DNA of 64,000 nucleotides from Moringa oleifera (lineage: Eukaryota; Streptophyta; Magnoliopsida; Brassicales; Moringaceae), in NCBI GenBank assembly GCA_021397835.1, contig JAJFZO010000882.1, positions 1,426,001-1,490,000 on the forward strand. Direction: 5' to 3'. The position numbers and the translations under genes are program-made. Under the pieces are notes generated by a model. That model was not told the origin of the DNA. It saw only the letters and a list, made by a program, of their open reading frames with translations, and searched no databases. This document shows positions 1 to 13,101 of this stretch, piece after piece; position 1 is the first letter of the stretch, and each line of letters begins with the position of its first letter.

Positions 1-1251
1 CCTGTGGGTTTGAGACTTCTCTGCTTGGAGCTCTCTCTCCCACTCCGCGTATCATGCGTGGTTCGTGCAACTTGTGCTTGGACGCAGGAGATTCTGCTGC
101 TACACTCGGCCACATGTGATCGTTTCTCCCCTGGATATGTATTTTTTGTTTTTTGTCTCTAAGCTTATTATAATTTTCAAGCGGAAAAAAGAAGAAGCAA
201 AAATTACCTTTTTAGTATTTTTCAACCTTATGTCGGATGCATACTTGCATTATTAAATTTCTCACATTTTAATTAATTAATTAATTCTACAATTAATTTA
301 ATTACATTCATTTTGTTTATTAAATTTCCTCTCAATTTTTTACTAAAAAAAATTGAATCAGGTAAGTTACATACCCCTTATATATTGCACTTTTTTTTTT
401 TTTGAACATCTATTACACTTAGTTATGAACTTGGATGGTATGTATTAATAAATTCATTAATAATAATGTTAACAAATTATTTAAAATTGTGATTTTAAAA
501 TTTAAAGCATGAAAATTAAAAAATAAATCAAAGATCACATACATAATTTAATTCAATAATTATTAATCATAATCACATAAATGATCAAATAAATATAGTA
601 AATAAAATTAATGAACTTATAACAATCTCAAATTAAAATAGTTTAAAGTGAATATTATTAAAATGATAAATATTAAAATGTATTTTAAAATAAAATCATG
701 TTTTAATTCAATAATTAAAAAATTATAGTTGAATAAAAAAAGGAAATCAAAATTGCATGAGAAGTATCCTTTGTGTTTTGTTAATAATTGACTCATAAAT
801 TTTTTATTTTAATTGACTATATTAAAATTTGATAATTTATATTAATATTCACAACGATGATTTGCTTTTTCACATTTATATTATAAAATATTTAAAATAT
901 TGTTAATAAAAATTAATTTAAATATTTTAAGTAAAATTTATCAGTATTATGATATTATCAAATTTATAAAAAATTATAACTTGTTTTTTTATAAAATTTC
1001 GTGGTTAAATTTCTCTCGTTTTAAGTGACGAATTATGAAAATAAGTTATTTTCATTCATTTTATTTATTAAATTTTCTCTCAATTTATTGCTAAAACAAT
1101 TTTAAATTAAGTTACTACTTTTCTAATTCACCTATAGAAATTTCATAAACATGAATCTGAAAAAAAAAAAAATCTAAGCTGGGGACGAAGAAAGTGCAAT
1201 TTCTGAGTCACTCACGAGGTAGCATCTGCCCATGTGAATTCCTAATGCTAC
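1..1251. other. AT-rich intergenic DNA, no gene seen
   Basis: The first 150 bases are GC-richer with pyrimidine runs and could be the leader or promoter edge of a gene lying to the left, but no reading frame here resembles a known protein. From about 160 to 1150 the sequence is almost pure A/T with many stops in all frames. I see no tRNA, no coding exon and no clear mobile element. Confidence 0.5.
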
Positions 1252-1385
1252 GGAGCTTCACAATTCGAAAAAGAGAAATCAAAGAGAGAAGCTAAACCCA
1301 CTAGAGTCATGAAAATCTGGAGCTTCACAATTCGAAAAAGAGAAATCAAAGAGAGAAGCTAAACCCACTAGAGTCATGAAAATCT
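1252..1385. repeat. Perfect tandem duplication, 2 x 67 bp
   Basis: Two identical 67-base copies lie head to tail (1252-1318 and 1319-1385), each starting ggagcttcacaattc and ending gtcatgaaaatct. I see no difference between the copies by eye, which suggests a recent duplication or an assembly artefact. Confidence 0.93.
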
Positions 1386-2905
1386 TAGGCAGATCCCACA
1401 ATCAAGAACATGTTTCCATGTTACAATAAAGTGACCAAAAAGTGGAATGTGCTTCTAAGTATATGCTGAGAAGATCCCTTCACCCACCATCACTTCTGCC
1501 TTCAAAAGCCCACTAATCCTTCAAGCTAATGAGAAACTTAATTCATGTATCCCTATACCCACGAAGTTGGGTTTGGCTCTGCAAGCGTGTTCGCCAGATT
1601 CCGATGGGTGAGGAGGCCAGTGGCCATGGTGACGGCCGTGATGAGGAGGATGAGGTGACGGTCGTGATGAGGTAACGACAGTGAAGGTTAGGTCGTGTCA
1701 TGGTGGTTTTGTAAGGGCAACGATAATCCTTTGGCAATGTATTATGTGTCATACATTCATGAAATGGAACAACTATCAGATTTAGTCTGAATCTCATCAG
1801 AAACTTGATGTCTTTCAGTTGTCTCGTGATGGTTAAGCTCCCATTTTGTGTATCAAACCTTCAGGTTATGTAACTAACAGAATTAGGCTTGTCAAAGATA
1901 AAAAGGTGGGGGACCTCTCAAAATCTATTCAAGTATCTGATTAGATAGAAATTTTCTGTTAATCTAATCTAGTTAAATCACAAAATCTCAAAAAAATCAT
2001 AATTTAATTTGTCCAAAAGCTAAGCATCTGAATTCAGTTTGTCAGGCCAAGTCATTGAAATTTCCTCTCAAAATGCTCTCTGGCATGCACCAAATGCTAA
2101 TTTTAGCATGAAATGATGGAAGAAACTCACGAACTGCAACCATTTTCAATCAGATCTTTAAGAGGCACTCCTATACTGACCTTTGGTCAGTGGTAGAAGG
2201 GCACAGGATTTGTAGAAAATCTTTAACCTCCATAGTTCCGTGTGCTCAAAATGTAAATAAAAACAGATAGCTGAGAGAATCTGCACATGTAAAGCCAGAT
2301 TTGATTCATTTTGGACCTACTCATACATAGATACTTCAAAATATCTGTGAAACCTCCCATCGAAATTTACATTTTGGCAAAGTACCCAACTCTCACCTTC
2401 TTTAACTTTCTTTTTTAATATAGAAAGAAGAAAAACAAGTTTTGCTATGTGTTTTACAGAATCCACAAGGTGGGAGTAAGGTCTTACTATCAAACCAGGT
2501 TGATTGTAATACATTCCAGGATACATTACACCAGGACAGAAGCTATATTAAGAATGGGGGAAGCCCTATGACATTCTATGTTGCAGTTACAGATTCCACA
2601 GAGAAAAGGTGTGGGTCATTGGGCAATATAAAATAAATGAAAACTGTGAATATCAGCGATAAGTGGATGATATGCAGGTTGAAACTCGAAAAACAGAATA
2701 AATTAACATCAAATTATGATCCACATAAACTCCTTTGGATAAAGTGAAGCACAATGAAGAGAACACTTCTGTCTTTAATTGATATAAGTAACTAGTACTT
2801 CCAATTCAAACAAAAATCATAGAACTATCCTATAGCAAGCAAGTTCCAAAATACAACCAAAAAACTCCTCATACATATCCTTGAACCACGCGAAATAAAT
2901 GCAGC
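1386..2905. other. Intergenic stretch; right edge is probably the RPS15a 3' UTR
   Basis: No frame has a convincing domain; the short open frames here are of the length expected by chance. The last 60-80 bases before 2906 are probably the 3' UTR of the RPS15a gene, which reads leftward. Confidence 0.5.
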
Positions 2906-3732
<827 letters not shown>

Positions 3733-4504
3733 CTAGGCTTCCACGCAAACTTTTGCTACATATTAAATCATTGATTGACATAACCATTGTCAAATAATAA
3801 GTAACACCCATAAACAGTTCCCTCTCCTCATTCATGAGAGAGGATAACAACGCACTAAATGAGATAATCCATGGCAAATACTCCAGTTTTATCAAACCCA
3901 AGAATTTACAGATTGCAACTATAATATATGTGGCTTTCAAGAAACATCAGACTATCAAAACGTAAGACTCCAGCATTTAACAATATACAAAAGACCAATT
4001 AGCTGGCAAAGCATCAGCACCAAACTAAATAACATGTACAAGCCAGATGGTAGGTAGAAATATTCTCACAGTTATAACCTGTTATTAACTAAGAAAACGC
4101 TTTCTTTTTCAAATTCATATTATCATATACTATGCATAACAACCATCTGAACCCACTCAAACAGTCACCAGAGTTTTATAAATAAGCACTACGTAAACCT
4201 CTTTAGATTCCATACGTTAACCTGTTCACAATTTCTACATTTTCTCAGCAACCAAATGATTCCCTTGAACAGATAATGAACAATGCATCGATCAATGCAA
4301 GAACAAAAGCCAGACTTTATCCCAAAAAAACCGCATATGAGATCAAACAAATCGAAAACAGCAGAACAGTAAAACGAGATCGAAGAGGCAGAACAGAAAC
4401 TTCAGTAACATTGAACAATACGTACCGCACGAGAAAGCACAGAGACAGAGGGGGGGGAGGGGTACAGAGATCTGCAGAGGCGCCTCCGACGTTAAGTGAA
4501 GAGC

Positions 4505-4633
4505 TAGGGTTTTGGAGGAAGAATACAAGTGAAACTCTACGCTTTATAGTTAGCTGTGAAAAGTTGCGGATTTACTCTATTGCCCTTGATTTGCTGTTGC
4601 TTAGCTTCCCTTCTTGGGCCGAAACCATGGGCC
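4505..4633 (-). promoter_or_regulatory. Telobox and site II elements of the RPS15a promoter
   Basis: A telobox (AAACCCTA on the minus strand) lies at 4505-4513. Two site II motifs (TGGGCC) lie at 4615-4620 and 4628-4633, with a further GGCCCA-like cluster near 4688. This telobox plus site II pairing is the known hallmark of plant ribosomal-protein and other proliferation-linked promoters (TCP-type factors bind site II). The leader exon of RPS15a probably begins between about 4430 and 4560. Confidence 0.7.
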
Positions 4634-4659
4634 ATACTTAGACCCAATCATAACCCAAG

Positions 4660-6420
4660 TCCGTACCCAATGTCTTATCAAACAATAGGCCCAGGCCGTG
4701 GATATTAGCAAATCTTTGTTCAAAATTGGACCCTGATCGGGTTGACCCGAATTTATTAATCCAACCCAAATTGCTCTTTTGATAACCCAATTTATCAAAA
4801 TATTACTTGCCAAGCAGTTCACTGATTCATCAATTAATTTTTGGTTCGATTTTTCAATTTTTTTATTATACAGTCAACTTAATCGATTCAAACCATTGGT
4901 TTTTTGTCCAAATTTCATCTATTCGTTTTTCTTATTTTAATTATTTGTTATATTTATTTTTTTATGAATTAACTATTAAATTAACTTTCTTTTACTTTTA
5001 TCTTCATGTAAATATAATTTTTTATGACAAAATAATAAAAAAATGAAAATAAAAAGATTTTAATATATCAAATATTTATAAAATCATTATATAGTTTGTG
5101 TAGTTGTTAATTTATTATATTATATGATGATTAATTTTGTAATTTATTGTAAAAAATTAGTTTGATAATGTGTACATTAATTATAGTTTTTGAAATGAAA
5201 AAAAATTGGGTGAATTTAATATCAATTAATTTTATTTTACTTAAATTATCAATTAAAAATTCAGTTTATTTGATTATTGATCAAATCAACTAAAAAAAAT
5301 TGATATGATTTAAGTGAGTTTTATTAATATTTGATTTATGTTTAGTTTTTTTTAATGAGTTCAATTAATTCATTTTTAAAATTTTTGTACCAAATCGACC
5401 GTACTCATCAAATATTCACCTTGCTATATGTTTAAAAACTTGGACTTGGTATAAATAAAGATAATAATTTTTTATATTATTTTTATTTAATTATAATATT
5501 AATATTATAAATAATTTTACTTTCTGTTCACTTTGATATTAAAATATTTTTAAATATATAAAATTTCTTATTTATTTATTTGTTATGTGTATTTTTGATG
5601 TGGGCACTTGATAAAATGTCAGACAATTCGAATCAATTTTGACATTATTTATAATAAATCGATATAATTGATAAAAAAAAAATACATGTTAATGCTTGCT
5701 TGTAAAAAATGATCAATTTTTTGGCATATAAATATTTATAGGTATAATTATTTTTTTTTTTCAAAGTCTTTTATTGATCATAAATTTTCTTAAATTTAAT
5801 GGAATGCGAATGTATCTAAGTAAACCCATTGGATAAACAAATCTCTTTTATCTATAGACAATATTTCTTCAGAAATCAATCTTATGACACGAACCCACTT
5901 CAAATTTTGCAAGAAAATACAAAAACAAAAAGTAAAAAAAATCTTGTGAGACCATTTCTACTTGTTTCAAGACACATATATAGAGTTAATTAAATTAAGC
6001 AAAAAATATTGATTAAACCGTATTGATGCATGCATTACTTAGAACACCAAAACCTAATAGTCATAGGGCCATCTCATATATTTCATTTGAGTTGATTTCA
6101 TAAGTTTGACTAGTTGTACCAATTAATACGCTAATGAACGCAGCACACTAGCAATTACTCACTTTTGCACCAATCAAAGCAAAGTCAAGATATATGAAAG
6201 CGAAAGCAAACAAATCATTTGCTTAGATAGAGAGATTCGACCCATTTTGCTAATACTAAGTATAGGAATAATTTTTTTATTAATTTAAATGGTATTGAAT
6301 TTTTTAAAAAATATTAATGTGTGATAATTTAATAAAATTAATTATTAATATATATATATCGTATTAATATAATAAATTATAGAAATATTTTAATTTTTTT
6401 TAAAATAGTACAAACTTTAA
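4660..6420. other. AT-rich intergenic DNA
   Basis: Strongly A/T-rich with homopolymer runs and no open frame of substance. No terminal inverted repeats, LTRs or tRNA-like boxes were seen. It separates the minus-strand RPS15a promoter from the leader of the plus-strand bHLH gene. Confidence 0.5.
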
Positions 6421-7336
6421 ACCTTAGAGGATCCTAGTTTCTGAATATAAAGCCCTGCATCCTTTGATTAGTCACTTGGGTGTTTAATATTCTTTTCATG
6501 CAATAAATAGCCTGTGACCATACAAGGAAACAACTGTTGCCACACTCAAAAGATATACTAACATTGCTCATAAATAGCTCTCTCTTCAACCAATCTTCAC
6601 TTTCTGCCATTGAAGAGAGAGCTGGCCTGCAAGAAGGTGCCATTCTGTTCTGCTAAGCTTTTTTCAAGGTGACATTCAGTTGATGATGACTTCAAGCTTC
6701 AGTAAGCTTCAGTTGTTATGTGGGGTGTGTTTGTATTTGATTGATCATTGTGGGATCTTAATGTTTCTTCCTGGGTTTTCCCTTTTGGTCTTCTTTGTTT
6801 TTGGTTGTGGCATATTATTAGATCAATTGTGAGGAAATGTGGGATGTTCAAGTTTCAGAAGAAAATTCTTGATTTGATTTGACAGAGTTTTTAGGCCATT
6901 TTGTCATACTGAATAGGAAGTTTCATAAACTTCTCTATCTTTCGTTGCTCAAAGTGTTCTGCCATTTCTTCAGATTAACATGCACTATATGGATCAACCC
7001 ACAACTCTTCTTCTTACATTCCTTTCCACAAACACCCATCAGTTTATAGCTTCAAGTTCTTTATGTCTGAATTTGATTGCAGGCTCCTGGGCTCAAACCT
7101 TACAAGCCTTTTTGAGTTCATCTTCTGATCTGTGATCATTGATGAACAGATTCTGTCTGTTCCACAAGAATCCGACTAGTTGCTCAAGATGAGAAATGGT
7201 CTGCTTCCACCGCTGTCCTCACATCTCTACAGCGCCAGCATTGAATCCTTATTTCTATAATGCCCAAATGAGTTCTTCTTAACGTTTTGTGATGATTTGA
7301 TAATATATTGTGGTTTGTATTCAATTTTTGTTTCAG

Positions 7337-7397
7337 GAAACAGTAGGGAAGGACAGATGCCAAATCTGGGCATCTCAATGCAAGTGGACAGCGAAGG
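7337..7397 (+). other. Probable 5' UTR exon of the bHLH gene, with an upstream ATG
   Basis: A pyrimidine-rich tract ending tttcag precedes position 7337, and a donor gtatgt follows 7397. Splicing to the exon at 7663 places this exon in the leader: in the frame of the main ORF there is an in-frame TAG in this exon and no ATG before 7678. An ATG at 7357 opens a different frame that continues across the next exons (see findings). Further leader exons upstream, from about 6590, are possible but not provable here. Confidence 0.5.
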
Positions 7398-7677
7398 GTA
7401 TGTAACTTTCTGCTCACAAGCTATAAGGTCACATCAAGGAACAAGTAACCAAATCTCTAGTTTACCATGCAAATTTGGAGCATTATAGTAATGCCTGAAG
7501 TTGTGCATTTAAATTTACCAATAAATCAGTCAAATTCTTTGCTTACAAGTTACTAGAAATTCAGGCCAAGGAAACCCAGAAAAAGTGAAGCCTAATACCC
7601 ATCTGCCAAAACTAGATGAGCTGCATGCCTGATAATTACATATTCCTCTCAGAAATGTCCAGGGAAGTAGTTTTTCC

Positions 7678-9324
7678 ATGGAGTCCACATTGTTCAACAA
7701 TGACAACCAGCAAACAGGAGGAGGAGGCTTTGCTATTCCTTACCAGTCACTTGCCAAATACCAACAAGGTTTGACATCACTATCACTTTTTCATATCAGA
7801 AACTGGCAGCTCTTTGCGGTCAGCCCAAGCTTGTGTTCTTTAATTTCAGTTCAATGTAGTAAAATACCCTGCAAACCTTGTCTTTATTGTCGACTTTGGA
7901 CCAGGATCCTCTGCTAATTATCTTTTTTTCACAAAGATGAGCAAAAATCAGGTCAGCAGAGGATCTGATTCCTATAGTTCCATCCTTTTGCAACAATCAA
8001 AGTGCACATACTGAACACTATATATATATTCTCTCTGGTGGCAGGCTATCAAGTTGGCAGCTCAAGTTGTGATGAGGGTTCTCAGCAGTCTGTGTTGCCT
8101 AGCAGAAAGATAGGACTTCTGAAACTTGAAGGGGTATGCAATCCCCTCAATTCAAAGATAATATAAAGAAATTTTATATACAATTTCAGATTATTTACTT
8201 TACTTGTTCTACAATTACTAGACAGTGATAGTATCATTAAGTTGCATAACTATTCCTTTTCGAAGTACTCTTTAAGCTTTTTCTGTTTTTTAACCTTATC
8301 TGCAAATGGGGAGAGGGAAAGCTTCATGTTCTGATTTTTCAGGACCTTCAAGATATGCGAAGTGCAAGGAAACGTCCCTTTCAGGATATCCATGACCTCT
8401 TGCCCCAAAAGGGCATTGACATAGGAACAGCTCTGAACATGTTGACATTTTCAAACAAGAAAGTGAAGGTTAATTACTCTGAACAACAATGGCAACACCA
8501 GCTTAAGCAAGCAACAGAGAAAACCCAAGATCACAGGGTATGTAAGCATGGAATTGATATGAAAAGTCTGTTTGATTGACAAACATTCTTCAGAATCTCA
8601 GCTGTTAAAGTCTTTCCCGTTTGCAGGTGAGGAGAAGCCAAAAGCTAAGTGACAAGGTAACAGCTCTTCAAAAGCTGGTTTCCCCATATGGCAAGGTCAG
8701 TGATTACCCTTCATGAACTAAGAAAATACGTCTTTGATTCACATAAGAAAATTGAGTAGCAAATGAAAAGTTTGGGCATTCTGGCAGACTGACACTGCTT
8801 CAGTTCTTAAAGAGGCTTCTCTTTACATCAAGCTCCGCCAGGAACAAATTCAGGTAAAGGACTATAGCCCAGTTCTCATCAACATAAGAATCCTCAGATA
8901 AAAACATTTCAACTTTCAAAAGATCTGGAAACCAAACCTGGAGAAGAAAACAAAGAGAAAAAACAGTGAATCTATCTTATGCTGCCATTTATATAACTTA
9001 GCACAGAACTTCTCTCACCTTTGCCCAGAATCTCTTCCACATGCTGAGCAGCTCATACAACAATGCAAGAACTCTCCATTCACAGGTGAATATGCCATAT
9101 CATTTCATGAATCACATTAACATTTTATTGTTTATGCCTATTAACACATTCTTTTAACACATCTGACTTGCTGACAGGAAACCAGAGAGAAGCAGCCAGG
9201 GCTACGCAACAAAGGCCTTTGCTTGGTTCCTATATCCCTTTCAAAGAAAGTCACAAAGGACGACCTTTTCCATATTCCTCATGCTATATCAAGGAAAATC
9301 ACTAGCATTAAAACCCATATTTAA
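7678..9324 (+). CDS. Atypical bHLH transcription factor (bHLH113/bHLH110/bHLH153-like)
   Basis: Nuclear DNA-binding or heterodimerising regulator of the plant bHLH group with a non-canonical basic region. Eight coding exons join in phase: 7678-7768, 7937-7951, 8045-8133, 8343-8537, 8627-8695, 8788-8853, 9029-9085 and 9178-9324, giving 242 residues. The HLH spans roughly residues 130-180 and shows RRSQKLSDKVTALQKLVSPY and GKTDTASVLKEASLYIKL, diagnostic of this clade. Its basic part lacks the His-Glu-Arg triad of E-box binders. The C-terminus has LRNKGLCLVPIS, a motif shared with bHLH153/bHLH113 relatives. The N-terminal exons are less certain, but their frame is fixed by phase across the 15-nt exon 2. 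The start at 7678 is the first ATG after an in-frame stop in the upstream leader exon. The exact orthologue within the clade is not settled. Confidence 0.85.
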
Positions 9325-10172
9325 CTTAATCCCAATATAATTCTCCATCTTCTTTTTCCTTGCCATGCACTTCTATGCTATTTACCCTCTATGCAAAATA
9401 GAAGAGAGTGCATCAATGGCAACTTGTTATATTCAGAGAGTAATAAAGGCAACCCTAATCAAGAGAACAGTATCTTCTTCTTGGCTTCAAGGAAGCTTCA
9501 ATAACGATTAGGCTAATTTGATTTCTTGCATTAATTTTTGCTTGTTATCTAATGATCTCCCTTTTAAGAAATGGGTATTTTATATCCATTTTTTTCTTCA
9601 CAAAATTCTCATAATTAATGTATGTAATAACTACGATTGCCCAAATTTTCATATGATTATGTTATTTTCAGCATCACATTCTATGAAAAATATGAAGAAA
9701 ATTTCCCCATTTTTGAAGCTTTTAATTAAGGAAAAAAAAGCAAAAGACTTTTAAATAAAGACGGTTTGATTTCCGAATTTAGAAGTTGTGCCAAAATGCA
9801 TGAGTGCTGAACAGCATAAAAAAGAATAAAATTGTTACAAATTGAAAATTTTGGGAATTAAATTGCATAAATTATAAATTCAAGGAATTAAGTGCAATTT
9901 AAGAAGATTTAAGGGATTTTTCATGTAATTATCCTTATTTTGAACCCTATTTGACGGTGATGTAACAAAAAGATGTACCCTACTCTCTTTTTCTTATGGA
10001 TTTATGGTACCAAATTTCTTCAATAAAATAGAAAAAAAACTAACCACTAAATATTTTAATTTATAAATCATATATAAATCCTATTGATTTGGTTGATAAG
10101 CGATGTCGTATTGGTAACCGATTGTTTGATTAACCATTGTTTATCTCACGGTCAAGGGTGCGCCCATCATTT
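9325..10172. other. Intergenic: bHLH 3' UTR then AT-rich spacer
   Basis: The first 150-200 bases after the bHLH stop are probably its 3' UTR. The rest is A/T-rich with no supported gene. Confidence 0.5.
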
Positions 10173-10481
10173 GACGTGGCGGTGTGTGATTGGGTGAAGT
10201 CCGTCATTTTGCTTGGGTCACCGTGACATTAGATGGAACCAGCACACGGACACATACGCAGGGAAAACCAAACGTGAAGGAAAGAAAGGGGTTCACGTTT
10301 CCCAGCCCAAATAACAAAAGAAAAAGTCTATCTTTATCAACCACATCTCTCTTCCTTCCTCTCTCTCTCCCCTGAGGCTCTCTATCTCTGCCACTCTCTC
10401 TTTCTCTCTCTCCGAGCCCTAGATTTTCTCCACCTTTCTCCTTCTTTCCTTCTCATTCTCTTCTCTTATTTTCGCGAAAAA
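10173..10481 (+). promoter_or_regulatory. ADF promoter: ACGT-core element and CT-rich leader
   Basis: A TGACGTGG element (hybrid of C-box and G-box, a bZIP-type site) lies at 10173-10180. From about 10340 to 10470 the sequence is a long CT-rich tract of the kind found in plant leaders and pyrimidine-patch promoters, running straight into the start codon at 10482. No clear TATA box is visible. Confidence 0.45.
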
Positions 10482-12150
10482 ATGGTAAGCTTTTTGTGTT
10501 GCTTCACTACTTCAGTCCCTCGTATCTGCCTACAGCTTGATTTTATTTTTTGAAGAACCGTTTTAATGGTTAAGCTTATTATGCTTCTGTTTCACTCCAA
10601 TTGATGCTGAGTTTGTGTTCGATCTGTGCAATCTATGCTTGATTTGTCCGGAATTCGAGAATTGTTATGTTTGGATTTTGAAGTTCTTTGTGCGGTGTTT
10701 GTTGATCTGGAAATATTATTATTAGTTGCTTTGATCGGGAGTTTCCCAAGCTTGATTTGTTGTTTTCGATACTTTGATCTGCCCGTTGAGTTTGATAAAA
10801 GAAAATGTCTCATATGGAGATTATGCTTCTTTTTTCAATTTAATCTTCTGATATGCTGATTGCATGTATGCTTAATCTCCAGTTTACTGTTTGAAATTAT
10901 AATCAGTGATGTGTTTGGTATTTTTTTTTTTTGATAATTTGATGTTTGGTTGCTATAGTGATGACTTTTGGTTATGAGTAAATGGCTTGCTTATCTATGT
11001 TTTGAAGAATTATTGTGGCAAGTAAATTTTTTCCACTTCGCTCAGCTTATTTTAATGTATATTCTTGACCATTTTCTTTGGGTCCTTTGTTGGGAAAATG
11101 GAAGTTTTCCATGTTGGAATCGAAGGTAAATAGTAGGAATAAACAGCTTTTATCTTTTCATTCAACTTCATTGGTCTTTATGGCATATTTTCCTCTCGAT
11201 CTGTGTTGCAAATTGTTTACAATTTGTAGAATCACCTGTAGCCAATGAGATATTGTGTATATCTTCTGGGACTGTTGGTGTGGTTCAAGATGGGAAGTGA
11301 CTATCTTGTTCTGCTATGAAAACACATATTGCAGCATAAGTACCTGTTTCCGGAATAAGTTTTGAAGCTTCATGATTGCCTTGAAGCTGCCTATTGACCT
11401 GTAGCTCTTCTACATTTTTAAGTTTGAATGACTGCGCCGCATCGTAGTTGTAAATACCAACAACACATTAATTTCTTAATACAATTGATTTTTGTTAATA
11501 TTATTATCCCTGTCTTCTGTACAGGGAGTTCTATGAAACTTAAGAATTTGGGAGTTTTGTGGCAATGTGTGGTCTGGATGTTTCGGTTGTTATTAGTTGA
11601 TATTTGATGCTTGTTGCCATTTTATTTAATTCGCAGGCTAATGCTGCGTCAGGAATGGCTGTCCATGATGACTGCAAGTTGAAGTTCTTGGAGTTGAAGG
11701 CAAAAAGGACTTACCGTTTTATAGTTTTCAAGATTGAGGAAAAGCAAAAGCAGGTCGTGGTGGAAAAGCTTGGTGAACCGACTAACAGCTATGAGGATTT
11801 CGCTGCCAGCCTTCCTGCCGATGAGTGTCGATATGCTGTGTATGACTTTGATTATGTGACAGACGAGAACTGCCAGAAAAGCAGGATTATTTTCATTGCC
11901 TGGTAAGAGCTGCTGTTTTAGAAGTCTTAGTTTCTGCTATTTCATGAGTTTGTGCTTGATTGTTTAGTTTAATTATCAGTATTTATTCTGTATGAGAAGG
12001 TCCCCTGATACATCCAAGGTCAGAAGCAAGATGATTTATGCCAGTTCCAAAGACAGGTTTAAGAGAGAGTTGGATGGCATCCAGGTAGAGTTGCAAGCTA
12101 CTGATCCAACTGAGATGGGTCTTGATGTCATAAGGAGCCGCTCTAATTGA
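10482..12150 (+). CDS. ADF: Actin-depolymerizing factor (ADF/cofilin), subclass I-like
   Basis: Small cytosolic protein that binds G- and F-actin, severs filaments and speeds actin turnover. Exon 1 contributes only the ATG (10482-10484), followed by an intron of 1152 bp; exons 2 (11637-11902) and 3 (12000-12150) complete a 139-residue protein, the usual plant ADF length. This ATG-only first exon is characteristic of plant ADF genes, and in several of them the long first intron boosts expression. The sequence begins [15 protein letters not shown] with Ser6, the known regulatory phosphorylation site, and carries [33 protein letters not shown] and the actin-binding long helix with [10 protein letters not shown]. 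The end is DVIRSRSN. Composition fits the broadly expressed subclass I (ADF1/ADF2 type) rather than the pollen class, though exact orthology is an inference. Confidence 0.96.
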
Positions 12151-13101
12151 ATATAGATTGGCTACATTGGGACCAAGCCATATTATCTGGGGCACATAAT
12201 GTAATGTCTATAGCAGTTTGGGAGTTAGAACTGGCTTTGATATTGGCTTGTTGTCGGAGTTCTACACATTTTAAGTCTTCCTTCATTTGTTATATTTGAG
12301 GATTCATGGGGTGAGTCCCCTTATGGTTTGATACTCACAGACTATTGTTATATGATGGCTTGTTGGGCTAAAGATGTCATTTTAGTATTAACTACTGGTT
12401 CCCCTTTACGGTGTGTTTGCATGTTCTTATTCTAAAGTTTCACTTCTGCAATGTTGACTTTTGTTTGATACAGAAATGCCCTCTGTTTACTTGTTTGCTC
12501 TTATTCACACATGACAGCAATTTTACATTTTGGTAAGATGATTGCAAGTCTGAAAATTCAATTCAGATGTCCCATAGTATCCAAGCATAAGCACCAAAGA
12601 TCTGCAATGGTATCTATTGGGTCAATTGTTGTTGGTCATCTAGAAATTTTGGTTTGCCATTGAATGGATGCGGATTGCTGAAGTTTTTGTTTTTGGTGGA
12701 TAGTCAATCTTGTTTGGACCTGAAAGAGAAATTGCCTGCCAAAACAACAAACCCAAGACCATAATGTATACCAAATTATGAGACCATACGGTACGGAAGA
12801 AAATGCCAACTAGACAACAAACCCGACACTATAATGTATACCAAAATTACTAGACAACAAACCCGACACCATAATGATAATATATACCAAAATTACGAGA
12901 CACTAGAGGACAGCCTGGAAAACTAGTTGAAAGGTAACACAACAGGCAACCTATTTAATTATTCAGCTTTTAAGAGTAGATAATTATTATCTTCTTTCCG
13001 GTCGGGGGAGGCAAATTCTTTCAAGGGGGAAAGAAAAAAGAAAAAGGAAAATTACTGCTGTACTCAGGCTGAAGTATGCTTTATGAGATAACTGTAGAAA
13101 G
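12151..13101. other. ADF 3' UTR and spacer before the PPR gene
   Basis: The first part is the probable ADF 3' UTR. The remainder contains the short direct repeats described separately and a purine-rich segment just before the PPR start. No further gene is seen. Confidence 0.5.
12741..12901. repeat. Three imperfect direct repeats of about 40 bp
   Basis: Copies start near 12741, 12811 and 12851. They share acaacaaaccc, then a gaca/agac step, then ataatgtataccaaa. Copies 2 and 3 are adjacent with a 40-base period; copy 1 is separated by about 30 bases of unrelated sequence. Copy 3 has a short internal insertion (ataatgataatatata). Confidence 0.8.

Noticed and set aside
4276..4641. 121-codon plus-strand open frame
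   Set aside because: It lies over the leader intron, leader exon and promoter of RPS15a on the opposite strand and has no domain.
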